Of a stretch of 64,000 bases of DNA, positions 1-9,467 are shown piece by piece. This DNA is from Saprospiraceae bacterium. GTDB lineage: Bacteria > Bacteroidota > Bacteroidia > Chitinophagales > Saprospiraceae. The position numbers were made by a program, and so were the translations under genes. Where the stretch lies: positions 868,001 to 932,000 of the forward strand of contig JADJLQ010000002.1 in the NCBI GenBank assembly GCA_016709995.1, in the 5' to 3' direction. The notes under the pieces are model-generated. The model had not been told where the DNA came from and made no database searches. It worked only from the letters and a program-made list of their open reading frames with translations. The first letter of the stretch is position 1. The number at the start of each line of letters is the position of its first letter.

Positions 1-1
1 G

Positions 2-727
2 TTTCAGTTAAGCCCGGATAATCCAGAGGATCGCCAACTGGTAGAAAAATCTGTGATTCACTGGCATAATATCAGTAAGGATGGAAAATTGAACGGTTAT
101 TCCTTTACTGGCGCAGCCTCGTTATATGCGGCGCTTGGCAATGGGAACAAGGCCGGGGAGCTTCTTCAGCAATTTCTTTCCGGGAAAGATTACAAAGGGG
201 ATCTATTACCAAACACAATGTATGTAGAAGGTAAAGGGAGAAATCCGGTTATAGAAACTCCACTTAGTGCTGCCGCCTCCATCATGGAGTTACTTCTTCA
301 AAGTTGGGGCAATAAAATCAGGGTCTTTCCTGCCGTACCTGATCAGTGGAAAGATGCTTCCTTTTACCAGCTAAGAGCACAGGGAGGATTTTTGGTAAGT
401 GCCTCCAGAAGTAACGGAAAAACAAGATGGATTACGGTAAAAAGTCTGGCAGGAGAACCCTGCATTGTGAAAATCCCGGACTGGACTATGGCAGTGCAAA
501 TAAGCAAAGGGAACAGGTTTACAATAACCAGCATTGCGGATGGTGAATTCAAGATTGACCTTAAAGTGGGTGACGAAATAATATTGAATCAGAAAGATGA
601 AAAAGTTGAAGCAGTAATAAAACCAATAGCGCATGCTTTGCAAGTAAAAAACCAATACGGAGTCAAAAAAGGACAACAAATGCCCGAAGATCAAAGTTGG
701 CCTTTGCCCGAATTTAAATTTGAGTAA
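2..727 (+). CDS. GH95-like glycoside hydrolase, C-terminal part (5' end outside window)
   Basis: The frame is open from the first bases, so this is the 3' end of a longer gene. About 241 residues are visible. The stretch IETPLSAAASIMELLLQS followed by 'FPAVPDQW' and 'AQGGFLVSA' lines up with the end of the GH95 toroid and its C-terminal beta domain, as in the full GH95 at 56282-58738 (MLMQS... LLPALPDVW... WGGFEI). In that complete enzyme the matching position carries IDGNFG, which holds a catalytic Asp; here it reads VIETPL, so this paralog has lost that Asp or belongs to a divergent subfamily. The tail after the beta domain (about 40 residues, lysine-rich) is unassigned. It heads the + strand GH28/sulfatase cluster. 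Family placement is by similarity of motif order only. Confidence 0.7.
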   Translation, partial: FQLSPDNPEDRQLVEKSVIHWHNISKDGKLNGYSFTGAASLYAALGNGNKAGELLQQFLSGKDYKGDLLPNTMYVEGKGRNPVIETPLSAAASIMELLLQSWGNKIRVFPAVPDQWKDASFYQLRAQGGFLVSASRSNGKTRWITVKSLAGEPCIVKIPDWTMAVQISKGNRFTITSIADGEFKIDLKVGDEIILNQKDEKVEAVIKPIAHALQVKNQYGVKKGQQMPEDQSWPLPEFKFE

Positions 728-1155
728 ACAATTTAAATATGGAGCCAAGCCTATTTATACTAACATCACTCAGGTTATCAGCATATTTTGTTGTTCCCGG
801 AGTCTGCTCAGGTACAAATGGGAAAAAGCCGGAGAAGTAACGGTTTTGACCGTTGATGCCAATAATAGTGACGAAAATGAAAAAGTACATCAGAAAAGCT
901 TATTTTGATTCCCAACTATTCATGATGCAATAGAGGATCAAATGAAATGACGGTCTGGTAAAGAAAAAAAAAGACAATATTTACAATCAGGGCTTGATTT
1001 GTTTATGGCAACTTTTAAGATCAAATAGTTGGATCCAGATTATTTTAATCGGAAAAAAAGCAATGATGTAATTCTAGGTAAAAAAATTATTATAAAAATC
1101 CAACAACATGAATCGCATAAAACATACTCCTGAAACTTATTTAAACTGACAATCG
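728..1155. other. Geneless stretch between GH95-like and GH28 genes
   Basis: About 430 bp with no convincing gene. A 62-codon open frame (720-908) has no recognisable motif and starts inside the end of the preceding gene. The segment 960-1150 is AT-rich and probably holds the promoter of the GH28 gene, but no clear TAnnTTTG box was found close to its start. Confidence 0.5.
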
Positions 1156-2637
1156 ATGAAAAATATCAAAGTCACCTTAGCTTGTATATTGCTATTGATC
1201 AGTTCTGTAATCAGTACGGCACAAGATTACCTGATCACCAATTTTGGCGCCGTACGGGATGGAATATCGGTAAACACAAAAGCGATACAGGCTGCCATTG
1301 ATGCAGCAAATAAAAATGGAGGAGGTAAGGTGCTTATTCCAACAGGAGTTTTTTTGTCGGGAACACTTGTCTTAAAAGATAACGTTGAATTATACCTGGC
1401 AAAAGGAGCTCAATTACTTGCAAGTGCAAGACAAGAAGACTACCCACGCCAGCCGCAACCTAAATACAGATCACTGAGAGATCAAGGCGGTTGGTATTCA
1501 TTCATATATGCCGAAGGTGCAACCAATATATCCATAAGCGGAAATGGTACGATAGATGGGCAAGGTGCAAAGCAAAAAGGTCTGCCCAATTCATTGGGGG
1601 GTGATTTAGATGGAAGACCTAGTAATATCCTCTTTATTAGTTGTAAGAAAATAAGTGTATCTGGCATCACATTGAAAAACTCAGGTATGTGGAACCAGCA
1701 TTACCTGAATTGTGAAGACCTTACTATTAACAATATCAACGTATACAATCACAGTAATAGAAATAATGACGGAATTGATATTGACGGATGTCGAAGGGTC
1801 ATACTAACCAACAGCATTTTCGATTCGGGGGATGATGCCATTTGCCTTAAAAGCACGGGTCCTGCTCCATGCGAGAACGTTGTAATCAGCAACTGTGTGG
1901 TCAGTAGTTTTTGTAATGGGATTAAAATGGGAACCGAATCAACAGGTGGATTTCGAAACATCAATATTAGCAACTGTATCATAAAACCATCCATTCATCC
2001 TGAAAAACCTAAGGAAAGTGGAAATCCCAGCGCCATTGGGATTACAGGTCTTTCACTGGAGATCGTTGATGGAGGGGTTATGGAGGGCATTTCCGTCAAC
2101 AACCTTACAATTGAGGGTACGAAGTGTCCGGTTTATATACGACTCGGAGGAAGAAACAGAAAGCATCGCATAGATGCCCCGGAACCAACTGTAGGTTCCA
2201 TGCGTAATATTTCAATTAGCAATATTATTGCATACGGCAGTGGAAATTTTGCCTGTTCCGTTACGGGCATACCGGGTCATAAGATTGAAAATGTGAAGTT
2301 GAGTAACTTCAATATTATTCAGCAAGGTGGACTAAAGGAAGGGGAGTATTTAGCTACATTAGAAGATGTAGGCGAAGTCATAAAAGGCTATCCGCAGCCT
2401 ACCAATTGGGGCAACTTACCTGTTTCGGGCCTGTTTATCAGGCACGTTGATAAAATTACTGTGAATAATTTTTCAATTGATGCGGATAAGTATGATCCCC
2501 GTCCGATTTTCATGGCACAGGATGTCAATCGTATCTCAATAAAGGATGTTCAGGTTGGCAGCAATTGTAACAGTAAAAATATGATTGTAATGAAGGCGGT
2601 TGAGGATCATTTTTTAGAGTTCAATAGGCAAGATTAA
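1156..2637 (+). CDS. GH28 family glycosidase (polygalacturonase/rhamnogalacturonase type), secreted
   Basis: 493 residues. Residues 1-22 are a typical signal peptide ending in TAQ. The rest is a right-handed beta-helix: it opens with 'ITNFGAVRDG..NTKAIQAAID', the hallmark of pectin-lyase-fold proteins, and repeats ISI/NITI strands. GH28 catalytic motifs are visible in order: NNDGID (about residues 203-208), SGDDAICLKS with the Asp pair near 226-227, and CNGIKMGTES replacing the classical GHG block. The family hydrolyses galacturonic-acid linkages in pectin by inversion, in the periplasm or outside the cell; exact substrate (polygalacturonan, rhamnogalacturonan or xylogalacturonan) cannot be told. 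Next to the GH95-like gene and upstream of an SGNH hydrolase and a sulfatase, which fits a pectin-like target. Confidence 0.9.
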   Translation: MKNIKVTLACILLLISSVISTAQDYLITNFGAVRDGISVNTKAIQAAIDAANKNGGGKVLIPTGVFLSGTLVLKDNVELYLAKGAQLLASARQEDYPRQPQPKYRSLRDQGGWYSFIYAEGATNISISGNGTIDGQGAKQKGLPNSLGGDLDGRPSNILFISCKKISVSGITLKNSGMWNQHYLNCEDLTINNINVYNHSNRNNDGIDIDGCRRVILTNSIFDSGDDAICLKSTGPAPCENVVISNCVVSSFCNGIKMGTESTGGFRNINISNCIIKPSIHPEKPKESGNPSAIGITGLSLEIVDGGVMEGISVNNLTIEGTKCPVYIRLGGRNRKHRIDAPEPTVGSMRNISISNIIAYGSGNFACSVTGIPGHKIENVKLSNFNIIQQGGLKEGEYLATLEDVGEVIKGYPQPTNWGNLPVSGLFIRHVDKITVNNFSIDADKYDPRPIFMAQDVNRISIKDVQVGSNCNSKNMIVMKAVEDHFLEFNRQD

Positions 2638-3101
2638 AAACGTTTATTATTTTGGTAACGAAAAACTATAAACGAAAATACCTTTCATTCATTTTGCCAA
2701 TGCATCTGCCCGGGAAAATGAATACGATATCTCAAAGTGAGGGCAATAAAATTAGCATCTTTGCTGCCTTTCTGCACCAGTTGCGGAATTAATGCCGAAA
2801 ACCGTTGCGATTTTCACCCGCGTTGGAATTCTTTTTGGGAATAGAAATTGTTTCGATGACATTGGTAAGGCATCATTGACAAGACAAATGCATTTGGATG
2901 AACTTATTAATGGTTAAAAAAGCCAAATGAACAATAGGAAAAGGAAGATTTGGATTGAGGAGTTAAACCAATTAATGATCAAAATGTCAAAATAAATTAA
3001 ACAATTATGGGATTGCCAAAAAAATTCCAGATTATTCAATTCCCTGATTCTTATTAATAGCACGCTTCATCAATATGTAATTAAATTAAACCAGGTATTA
3101 T
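2638..3101. other. Geneless stretch upstream of SGNH hydrolase
   Basis: About 460 bp without a credible gene. The left half has more mixed composition and many stops in all frames, possibly decayed coding DNA; the right half (from about 2930) is strongly AT-rich as expected for a promoter region. No repeat or hairpin stood out. Confidence 0.4.
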
Positions 3102-3806
3102 ATGAAATCAAGAAGACATTTCCTGAAAGCCACCCTTTTGTTTAGCCCGGTATTAGCTTTTCCCAAAAATATATTTGGAAAAACAAATAAAAGACTACCC
3201 AATGTACTAATCCTTGGAGATTCGATTTCTATTGGCTATTTTCCCTTTGTAAAGGAAATTATGAAAGAAAAAGCAATGGTTACCCGACCCTTTAGTCCCG
3301 ATAGCACCCCTGAAAATTGCGAGGGAACTACAAGTGGAGTTGAAAATATCGACCGGTGGATAGGAGATACAAAATGGGATGTCATTCATTTTAATTTCGG
3401 TTTGCACGATTTAAAGAATGTTCATACGGAAACTGGTAAAAACAGCAATAATCCAAAGGATCCTCATCAAGCCAATTTGAAACAATATGAAGAGAACATG
3501 ACAGAGATAGTAGGAAAACTAAAAAGAACCGGTGCAAAATTGATATTTGCCACCACTACTCCATACCCCGACACAGCGATAAAACCAATGCGTTTGCCCG
3601 GCATGCCAGAAAAGTACAACGTGGTTGCCGAAAAAATAATGAAAGAAAATGGGGTAGTAATTAATGATTTATATACATTGGTATTGCCCCGGATGAGCGA
3701 AATCCAACTTCCGTCCAACGTACATTTTACCGAACCCGGCTATGAGGTTTTGGGCGAAGCAGTGGCACAAAAAATCGTAGAATGCCTACAAATAAATAAA
3801 AATTAG
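3102..3806 (+). CDS. SGNH/GDSL-type hydrolase with Tat leader
   Basis: 234 residues. The N-terminus carries a twin-arginine motif (SRRHFLKA, residues 3-10) followed by a hydrophobic stretch, so export by Tat is likely. Block I is GDSIS (D40, S41 = expected nucleophile); the block III position is GLHDL (100-104), where most families have GxND; block V is NVHFTEPGY with the catalytic His at 208. The usual DxxH Asp three residues before that His is a Ser (S205), so the triad is atypical. SGNH enzymes of this kind remove acetyl or other acyl groups from sugars; the neighbouring GH28 and sulfatase suggest deacylation of the same polysaccharide. The gene ends 5 bp before the next one, an operon. 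Confidence 0.8.
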   Translation: MKSRRHFLKATLLFSPVLAFPKNIFGKTNKRLPNVLILGDSISIGYFPFVKEIMKEKAMVTRPFSPDSTPENCEGTTSGVENIDRWIGDTKWDVIHFNFGLHDLKNVHTETGKNSNNPKDPHQANLKQYEENMTEIVGKLKRTGAKLIFATTTPYPDTAIKPMRLPGMPEKYNVVAEKIMKENGVVINDLYTLVLPRMSEIQLPSNVHFTEPGYEVLGEAVAQKIVECLQINKN

Positions 3807-3811
3807 ATTTA

Positions 3812-5017
3812 ATGAAATACATATTGGCTTTTTTGGTAGCGGTTAGTTTATCCGCTCAAGCTCAAAGTACGTGGAAAATGCACATTATTGACAACGCTTC
3901 CAATGGAGCAGACGGAGTGAAACTGGCAGATATTAATCATGATGGTCGTTTAGATATCGTCACGGGGTGGGAAGAAGGAGGTATCACTAAATTATATCTT
4001 CAACCTGAAACAAAATTGATAAAAGAAAAATGGCCGGCTGTACTTGTTGGAAAATCACCCAATGTTGAAGACGCCGTTTTTGCTGACTTGAATAATGACG
4101 GAAAGCTGGATGTAGTTAGCTGCTCCGAAGGAAAAACAAAAAAAATATTTGTTCATTGGAATCTCGGGAAAGAGGTTTTGCAACCTGAAAATTGGAAACA
4201 AGAAGTCCTGCCGGCGTCTGATGGATTAATGATGTGGATGTATGCCGAACCGTTGGATGTTGATAACAAGGCTGGCATTGACTTGGTCGCCGCAGGTAAA
4301 AATGAAAATGCTGCCATCGGTTGGTTTGAATCACCAGAGCCTTCAGGCGATTTAAGGAAATGGAAGTGGCATGAAATTTCACAGGTAGGTTGGGTGATGT
4401 CCATCATTAAAAGGGATATGGATGACGATGGAGATATAGATTTGGTAATTTCCGACCGGTATGGAACCTTACAAGGCTGCAGGTGGCTTGAAAATCCCGG
4501 ACAGGGAGAGGCTCAAAAGCAACTCTGGAGAAACCATTTTATTGGTGCACAAAATCTTGAAATAATGTTTATGTGCATGGCCGATTTAAACGGAGATGGA
4601 GCCGAAGATGCAGTGGTTTGCGAGCGTACAAAAAATACCGTTAAATTTTGTACCAGGCTTGACAAAGAAGGGACTCTGTGGAAAGAAAAATCAATTCAGA
4701 TCCCCATTGCCACCCGAACAGTAAAATCAATTGAAGTTGGAGATTTGAACAATGATGGGGTAGACGATTTGGTTCTTAGTACCAATACAAACCAAAAAGC
4801 CCAAAATGGATTACTTTGGTTAAATGGTAAATCGCTCAACAATTATAAAGTGACCGACTGGCAATATATTTCTGAAGCACACAATTCAAAATACGATAAA
4901 GTTGAGCTGATTGATTTGGATAAAGATGGCGATTTGGATGTATTGATTTGCGAAGAAAACTTTGGTGAAAACAGCAAAGGGTTGGGACTCGTTTGGTACG
5001 AAAATCCATTTCAGTGA
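3812..5017 (+). CDS. Secreted FG-GAP/VCBS repeat protein
   Basis: 401 residues with a clear signal peptide (about residues 1-18, ending AQAQ). At least six repeats of the calcium-binding type D-x-[ND]-x-DG-x-x-D are visible, for example DINHDGRLDIV, DLNNDGKLDVV, DMDDDGDIDLV, DLNGDGAEDAV, DLNNDGVDDLV and DLDKDGDLDVL. This predicts a seven-bladed beta-propeller of the integrin-alpha/VCBS kind, exported to the periplasm or surface. No catalytic motif is recognised; such proteins in polysaccharide clusters may bind glycans or act as lyases of unassigned type. It follows the SGNH hydrolase by 5 bp and precedes the unknown 553-residue protein. Confidence 0.8.
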   Translation: MKYILAFLVAVSLSAQAQSTWKMHIIDNASNGADGVKLADINHDGRLDIVTGWEEGGITKLYLQPETKLIKEKWPAVLVGKSPNVEDAVFADLNNDGKLDVVSCSEGKTKKIFVHWNLGKEVLQPENWKQEVLPASDGLMMWMYAEPLDVDNKAGIDLVAAGKNENAAIGWFESPEPSGDLRKWKWHEISQVGWVMSIIKRDMDDDGDIDLVISDRYGTLQGCRWLENPGQGEAQKQLWRNHFIGAQNLEIMFMCMADLNGDGAEDAVVCERTKNTVKFCTRLDKEGTLWKEKSIQIPIATRTVKSIEVGDLNNDGVDDLVLSTNTNQKAQNGLLWLNGKSLNNYKVTDWQYISEAHNSKYDKVELIDLDKDGDLDVLICEENFGENSKGLGLVWYENPFQ

Positions 5018-5108
5018 TTCGAGTTAGAAATTGAATAATGAAACGTAAGAAAACGAAGACAATGAAGAAGAAGCAAGGTATATTCCGAATTATTAGAATC
5101 ATAACCCT

Positions 5109-6770
5109 ATGAAAAAGAAGAAACGACTCTTCATCATTGCCGCGGTCATCTTGGCTGTCCCCCTTTTGCTCCTCCTATCGATTATTCTGTTTGCCGGAGC
5201 AGGAAGAAAAATTGGAAAACCACTTCCAAAAGGGAATATTGAAATTCCCGTCTGCCGTTCGATCCACTATAACAGCACTTCTCAAATTCAGAAAGAAATA
5301 ATTAAAACCTGGTCGGAAGGTGAAGTTTCGGATTGGGTTGATGGCGAAAAACCTGATCTAAAAAATCCACGAACAGTTTTGGGTTGTTTACTGTCGGGCA
5401 AGCGTGTGGAAGAAATTAATCAGTATCTTCTCAAGCAAAATGCGGTGGGGACGGCCGGTTCCCGCTGGCTCTTAAATCCCAAAGGAGGTTATAATTTTAC
5501 CACAATGGCATTAACCCCTGTACTTTATCTTTTTGATGCCAAGCCTGAACTGTTGTATCCTGCGACAAAAAAGCATTTGGTAGAAAATATTCTCACGATT
5601 GAGGGGTCAGGATTTAAGAGGAATGTCCCGGGGCTGCCGATGGAGGACACTGAAAATCATATTTTGATGGCAGAAAGCTCACGCTATCTAAAAAATCAGT
5701 GGCGATGGGAAAACGGTAATAAATCCCCTGAATTTGATAATAAAAACAATGGAGTTGAAGCGGGGTTGTATGATTATTTGAAAGAAGTTTACACCTTTGG
5801 GATGTATGAGTTCAATGCTGACCCCTACCTGGGTTATTCTTATTCTGCATTGTTAAATCTAAATGCATTTGCCAAGGGGGGGATAAAAGAAATGGCGACA
5901 AAAATCCTCGATCTAATTAACTGGCAATATGCGTTGAACAGCTACCAATTCAAACATTTCCCGCCTTACAGAAGACGGTTTAAAAAAGATTTTCGCAAAG
6001 AGATTGTTTCCGATTATCATTCGGTGATGTTGATGGTATGGGCTGGATTTTACAACGATTCATTAAAAATAGATCTTTCGAGAGGGGAACACATGGCTTT
6101 ATGGCCTTCCATGTTGCCTTATCGTCCTTCAGATAAAATCATGGAATGGACATTGAATAAACCAAACCCGTATTTCGTAAAGATAGGACACGGTTATAAC
6201 TCCTGTCCAGAGATTTGTTCTGGTGACAAAAGTTATTTGCTCTCTGCAGGAGGCGCCAATCAAGGCAGGCGCTCTCTGATTATGCCCAAACCGACTGTTT
6301 TGTTTTTAGATGACGATGCTGAAAATCTGAAAGAAATTTTTCATATGTACGGACCAGGTGAGGATTTTATGGATTGGAACAATACGGGGGTGTATGAAGA
6401 TTTTGCCTGCTCCAGGGGTACAGTCCACATTCCCGAAGGAAAACTGGCAGTACTCACATCGGAGGAGTGGCAATATTTTTCTATATCAGAAGGCATATTT
6501 CTTGCTGTCTTCTCCAAAAAAGAATTAGGTTTAATGGTTATTGCCAGGGGCAATTCCGCGGAGGAAGTAGCACGAGCGATTCAGCAAAATAATGATGATA
6601 AAAATCTATTGAAAAAGCAATTCAAACATCCAAATGGAAACCTAATTGAGTATGATCTGGATTCACCCAAAGATACCTGGGTGATTAAAATGGTAAATTA
6701 CAAACCAGTACAAAGGCTGTTTGATACATGGCCATTTTTTGAAGGAAATATAGAGGAGGTTTTAAAATGA
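5109..6770 (+). CDS. Membrane-anchored protein of unknown function, possible alpha/alpha-toroid enzyme
   Basis: 553 residues, family not recognised. A basic N-terminus (MKKKKR) precedes one strong hydrophobic helix (about 7-30), so the protein is probably anchored with its bulk in the periplasm. The body is rich in aromatic residues and alternating helices; 'EDTENHILMAESSRYL' and 'DYHSVMLMVWAGFYND' resemble the helix-end motifs of alpha/alpha-toroid lyases and hydrolases (heparinase- and alginate-lyase-like folds). The C-terminal third is predicted beta-rich, again as in toroid plus beta-sandwich lyases. It sits between the VCBS protein and the sulfatase, separated by 91 and 34 bp, so a role in the same polysaccharide pathway is likely. 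Enzymatic activity is inference from context and shape only. Confidence 0.55.
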   Translation: MKKKKRLFIIAAVILAVPLLLLLSIILFAGAGRKIGKPLPKGNIEIPVCRSIHYNSTSQIQKEIIKTWSEGEVSDWVDGEKPDLKNPRTVLGCLLSGKRVEEINQYLLKQNAVGTAGSRWLLNPKGGYNFTTMALTPVLYLFDAKPELLYPATKKHLVENILTIEGSGFKRNVPGLPMEDTENHILMAESSRYLKNQWRWENGNKSPEFDNKNNGVEAGLYDYLKEVYTFGMYEFNADPYLGYSYSALLNLNAFAKGGIKEMATKILDLINWQYALNSYQFKHFPPYRRRFKKDFRKEIVSDYHSVMLMVWAGFYNDSLKIDLSRGEHMALWPSMLPYRPSDKIMEWTLNKPNPYFVKIGHGYNSCPEICSGDKSYLLSAGGANQGRRSLIMPKPTVLFLDDDAENLKEIFHMYGPGEDFMDWNNTGVYEDFACSRGTVHIPEGKLAVLTSEEWQYFSISEGIFLAVFSKKELGLMVIARGNSAEEVARAIQQNNDDKNLLKKQFKHPNGNLIEYDLDSPKDTWVIKMVNYKPVQRLFDTWPFFEGNIEEVLK

Positions 6771-6804
6771 AGTTACCATCAAACAATAATTTATAAAGTT
6801 GAAA

Positions 6805-8226
6805 ATGAAACGAATTACAATTCTTGTTACGCTGATCGTATTTGGATACCTGGCACTTTCAGCCAACGGAACAAAAAGGCCAAATATTATTTTAGTGATG
6901 TCCGATGATCAGGGATGGGGACAAACGAGTTATAATAATCACCCCATCTTGAAAACACCCAATTTGGATAAAATGTCTGAAAACGGAATCCGATTCAATC
7001 GATTTTATGCCGGAGCGCCTGTCTGCTCTCCTTCGCGGGCTAGTGTTTTAACGGGACGCTCAAATGATCGCACAGGGGTATATTCGGCTGGTTATGCTCT
7101 TTGCAGCCAGGAAAAAACCATTGCCCAGGCACTGCAAAAAGCAGGTTATAAAACAGCACATTTTGGGAAATGGCATCTCAGCGGCCTTAAAGGACCCGGA
7201 GTGCCTATTTTTGCAAGTGATGAAAGAAACCCCGGAAAATTTGGTTTCGATGAATGGTTATCAGTTTCCAATTTTTTCGACATCGATCCAATTATGAGCC
7301 ACAATGGTGAATTTGTGGAAATGAAAGGGGAATCGTCGCACATTATTGTCAACGAAGCCCTTCGATTTATTGAAAAGGAGAAAGACAACGAAAAGCCATT
7401 GTTTATCGTGATTTGGTATGGAAGTCCCCATGCACCATGGCGAGCTGATGAAAAGGATAAAAAACCATTTCACGATCTGGCCAAAGAGGCTCAAAACCAT
7501 TACGGTGAACTTGTTAGTATGGATAGCAGCATCGGGGATTTGAGAAGTGGTTTGCGATCCTTAAAAATCGAGGAAAACACCCTTGTTTGGTTTAATAGCG
7601 ATAATGGAGGATTGCCCAATTTTGGACCTGAAACTGTTGGAGGGCTCCGCGGCTATAAAAGTCAAATATACGAGGGCGGTTTGCGTGTTCCTTGCATTAT
7701 TGAATGGCCGGCTGGTATACACCAAAGTTTGGTGACTAATTATCCTGCATCAACCATGGATATATTTCCAACCATTGCAGACATACTTAATCTTCCAAAA
7801 TCCGATATGGTCTTACCGATGGATGGAGCAAGCATTAAAAAACTTTTTAAAAAAGATTTAAAAACAAGAACAAAACCAATTCCATTCAGACATTTAGGAA
7901 AAGCTGCCATCATAGATAATAATTACAAACTTATTTCTCTGGATATCAACAAAAATAAATTTGAATTATATGATTTGGCAAAAGACCCCAACGAAACGAA
8001 AGATATTATCGACACAGAAAAAGTTATAGCCAGGCAAATGATCGAAAAATTCAACATATGGAATCAATCTGTTGAAGCAAGTGTAGCAGGTAAGGATTAT
8101 CCCAAAGGACTTATCAAACCAAACGGATACAATGTTTTGTGGAATACTTTGCCTGAATATATACCTTATCTAGAGCAGTGGAAAACAAGGCCGGAATATA
8201 AAGACGCATTAAAAAAAGAGAATTAA
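6805..8226 (+). CDS. S1-family sulfatase, secreted
   Basis: 473 residues from the ATG at 6805; a TTG two codons upstream is an alternative but less likely start. A signal peptide covers about residues 1-20. The opening RPNIILVMSDDQGWG supplies the metal-binding Asp pair, and VCSPSRASVLTGR is the sulfatase signature with Cys74, which is converted to formylglycine by a maturase not encoded here. GKWHLSG and 'NSDNGG' further on match the family. It hydrolyses sulfate esters, probably on a polysaccharide given the neighbours. Subfamily cannot be assigned by eye. It is the last gene of the + strand cluster. Confidence 0.93.
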   Translation: MKRITILVTLIVFGYLALSANGTKRPNIILVMSDDQGWGQTSYNNHPILKTPNLDKMSENGIRFNRFYAGAPVCSPSRASVLTGRSNDRTGVYSAGYALCSQEKTIAQALQKAGYKTAHFGKWHLSGLKGPGVPIFASDERNPGKFGFDEWLSVSNFFDIDPIMSHNGEFVEMKGESSHIIVNEALRFIEKEKDNEKPLFIVIWYGSPHAPWRADEKDKKPFHDLAKEAQNHYGELVSMDSSIGDLRSGLRSLKIEENTLVWFNSDNGGLPNFGPETVGGLRGYKSQIYEGGLRVPCIIEWPAGIHQSLVTNYPASTMDIFPTIADILNLPKSDMVLPMDGASIKKLFKKDLKTRTKPIPFRHLGKAAIIDNNYKLISLDINKNKFELYDLAKDPNETKDIIDTEKVIARQMIEKFNIWNQSVEASVAGKDYPKGLIKPNGYNVLWNTLPEYIPYLEQWKTRPEYKDALKKEN

Positions 8227-8336
8227 GCGTTTTATGCAACATTGATTTAAATACAAAAAACTACTATTATAATTGAAACATAAGGACCATTCATTTATCT
8301 TACCACCACAATGAAGATCTACGAGGAATACTTTTA

Positions 8337-9443
8337 TTACAAATTGGTAATGTCTTTGTCCTCAAGGATGTATTGTATAAACTGATCCAGATAGGACTTC
8401 GTATTTTCATCAGGTACCAATGATTTTGCATCCTTTGCAAACCTGATAGCTTCAGTTTTATTACCAATGGCTGCATATCCTTTAACCATTCCAATATTGG
8501 TGTAAATGTCTTTAGGATATTTATCAAAATTCATTTTAAATATATTGAATGCTGCCTGATATTTTTTCATGCGTAGCAAGGTCCTGCCATAAGAATTCAT
8601 TTGAAGTAGCGATCCCATTGGCAACGCTTTTTTCATCAATGAGTCCGCCTCCTGCTGTCTGCCCGCTTTTTCGAGCAGCCCTGCATATGTAGTCAAGGTT
8701 AGAAAATTCGCTTCCCCAAAATAAGTATTGACCGACCTATCAGCCCAACTAAGTCCTTCCTCTAAATTTATATTATTCACCAGGCAATAATTGGCAGCAT
8801 TGTACATATTCTGCCAGTAGCGGTGAAAGTCTCCTGAATTAAAAGACCTACGATACTCAGCGATCTGGGTTTGTTGTAGATCGACAGTCAGTTTAAAAGG
8901 GATAGCTATCTTTTCCCATCTCATGACGATGTCAGCACTGTTATTCGTTTCATTTTCAAATTCATATTTAAGCCATTCAACACTTTCAGGAGATTTTTTC
9001 ACAGGCACTTTTACTCTCAGTGCATCATCTTTGGGATCATAAAAGAAGCTGCCCCAGGCAGTATTAAAATTTGAAAAAATCAAAGTCGCTGTATCAGGTC
9101 CCATGGCTATAAAAAACCCATATTTACCTGCTGGCAAGGTCATTCCTTCCACAGTGACTGCCGTGCTAAACTCTATCGTGGTATTTTCATTGGCTCCGGC
9201 TCTCCAGGGGGCGGCTTTGCTAGTGCCATAATCCAGATCATCAAAACCGTAATGCACTACTTTGCCCCAGATCTGGCCTTCCCGCCCTTTGACCCCGGGT
9301 CGGTCATAATGAATCCCGACATCAGTGATGCCGATCCTTTCTGATACAGATGCTTTTCTATTGCCTCCGGCAGAAGGAGTCAATAATTGAGCTTGAAGGC
9401 AAAAGGACAAACTTACAAGATAAATTAGTAAATTGAATTTCAT
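8337..9443 (-). CDS. DUF2911 domain protein with C-terminal TPR-like helices
   Basis: 368 residues from the ATG at 9443. A longer open frame continues upstream to 9572, but only the 9443 start gives a signal peptide (MKFNLLIYLVSLSFCLQAQ), and a TAnnTTTG box lies just ahead of it. Residues about 20-190 show the DUF2911 pattern common in Bacteroidota (GITDVGIHYDRPGVKGR, WGKVVHYG, WRAGANENTTIEFS, LPAGKYGFF). The remaining half is helical with TPR-like spacing (NYCLVNNINLEEGLSWADRS, YAGLLEKAGRQQEADSL). Function of the family is unknown; the protein is exported. It ends convergently with the sulfatase. Confidence 0.85.
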   Translation of the reverse strand: MKFNLLIYLVSLSFCLQAQLLTPSAGGNRKASVSERIGITDVGIHYDRPGVKGREGQIWGKVVHYGFDDLDYGTSKAAPWRAGANENTTIEFSTAVTVEGMTLPAGKYGFFIAMGPDTATLIFSNFNTAWGSFFYDPKDDALRVKVPVKKSPESVEWLKYEFENETNNSADIVMRWEKIAIPFKLTVDLQQTQIAEYRRSFNSGDFHRYWQNMYNAANYCLVNNINLEEGLSWADRSVNTYFGEANFLTLTTYAGLLEKAGRQQEADSLMKKALPMGSLLQMNSYGRTLLRMKKYQAAFNIFKMNFDKYPKDIYTNIGMVKGYAAIGNKTEAIRFAKDAKSLVPDENTKSYLDQFIQYILEDKDITNL

Positions 9444-9467
9444 ACATATATTATTTATTGAAAGATG

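Noticed and set aside
720..908. 62-codon open frame after the GH95-like gene
   Set aside because: Starts inside the preceding gene and shows no motif; no promoter or homology could be named, so it is not listed as a gene.
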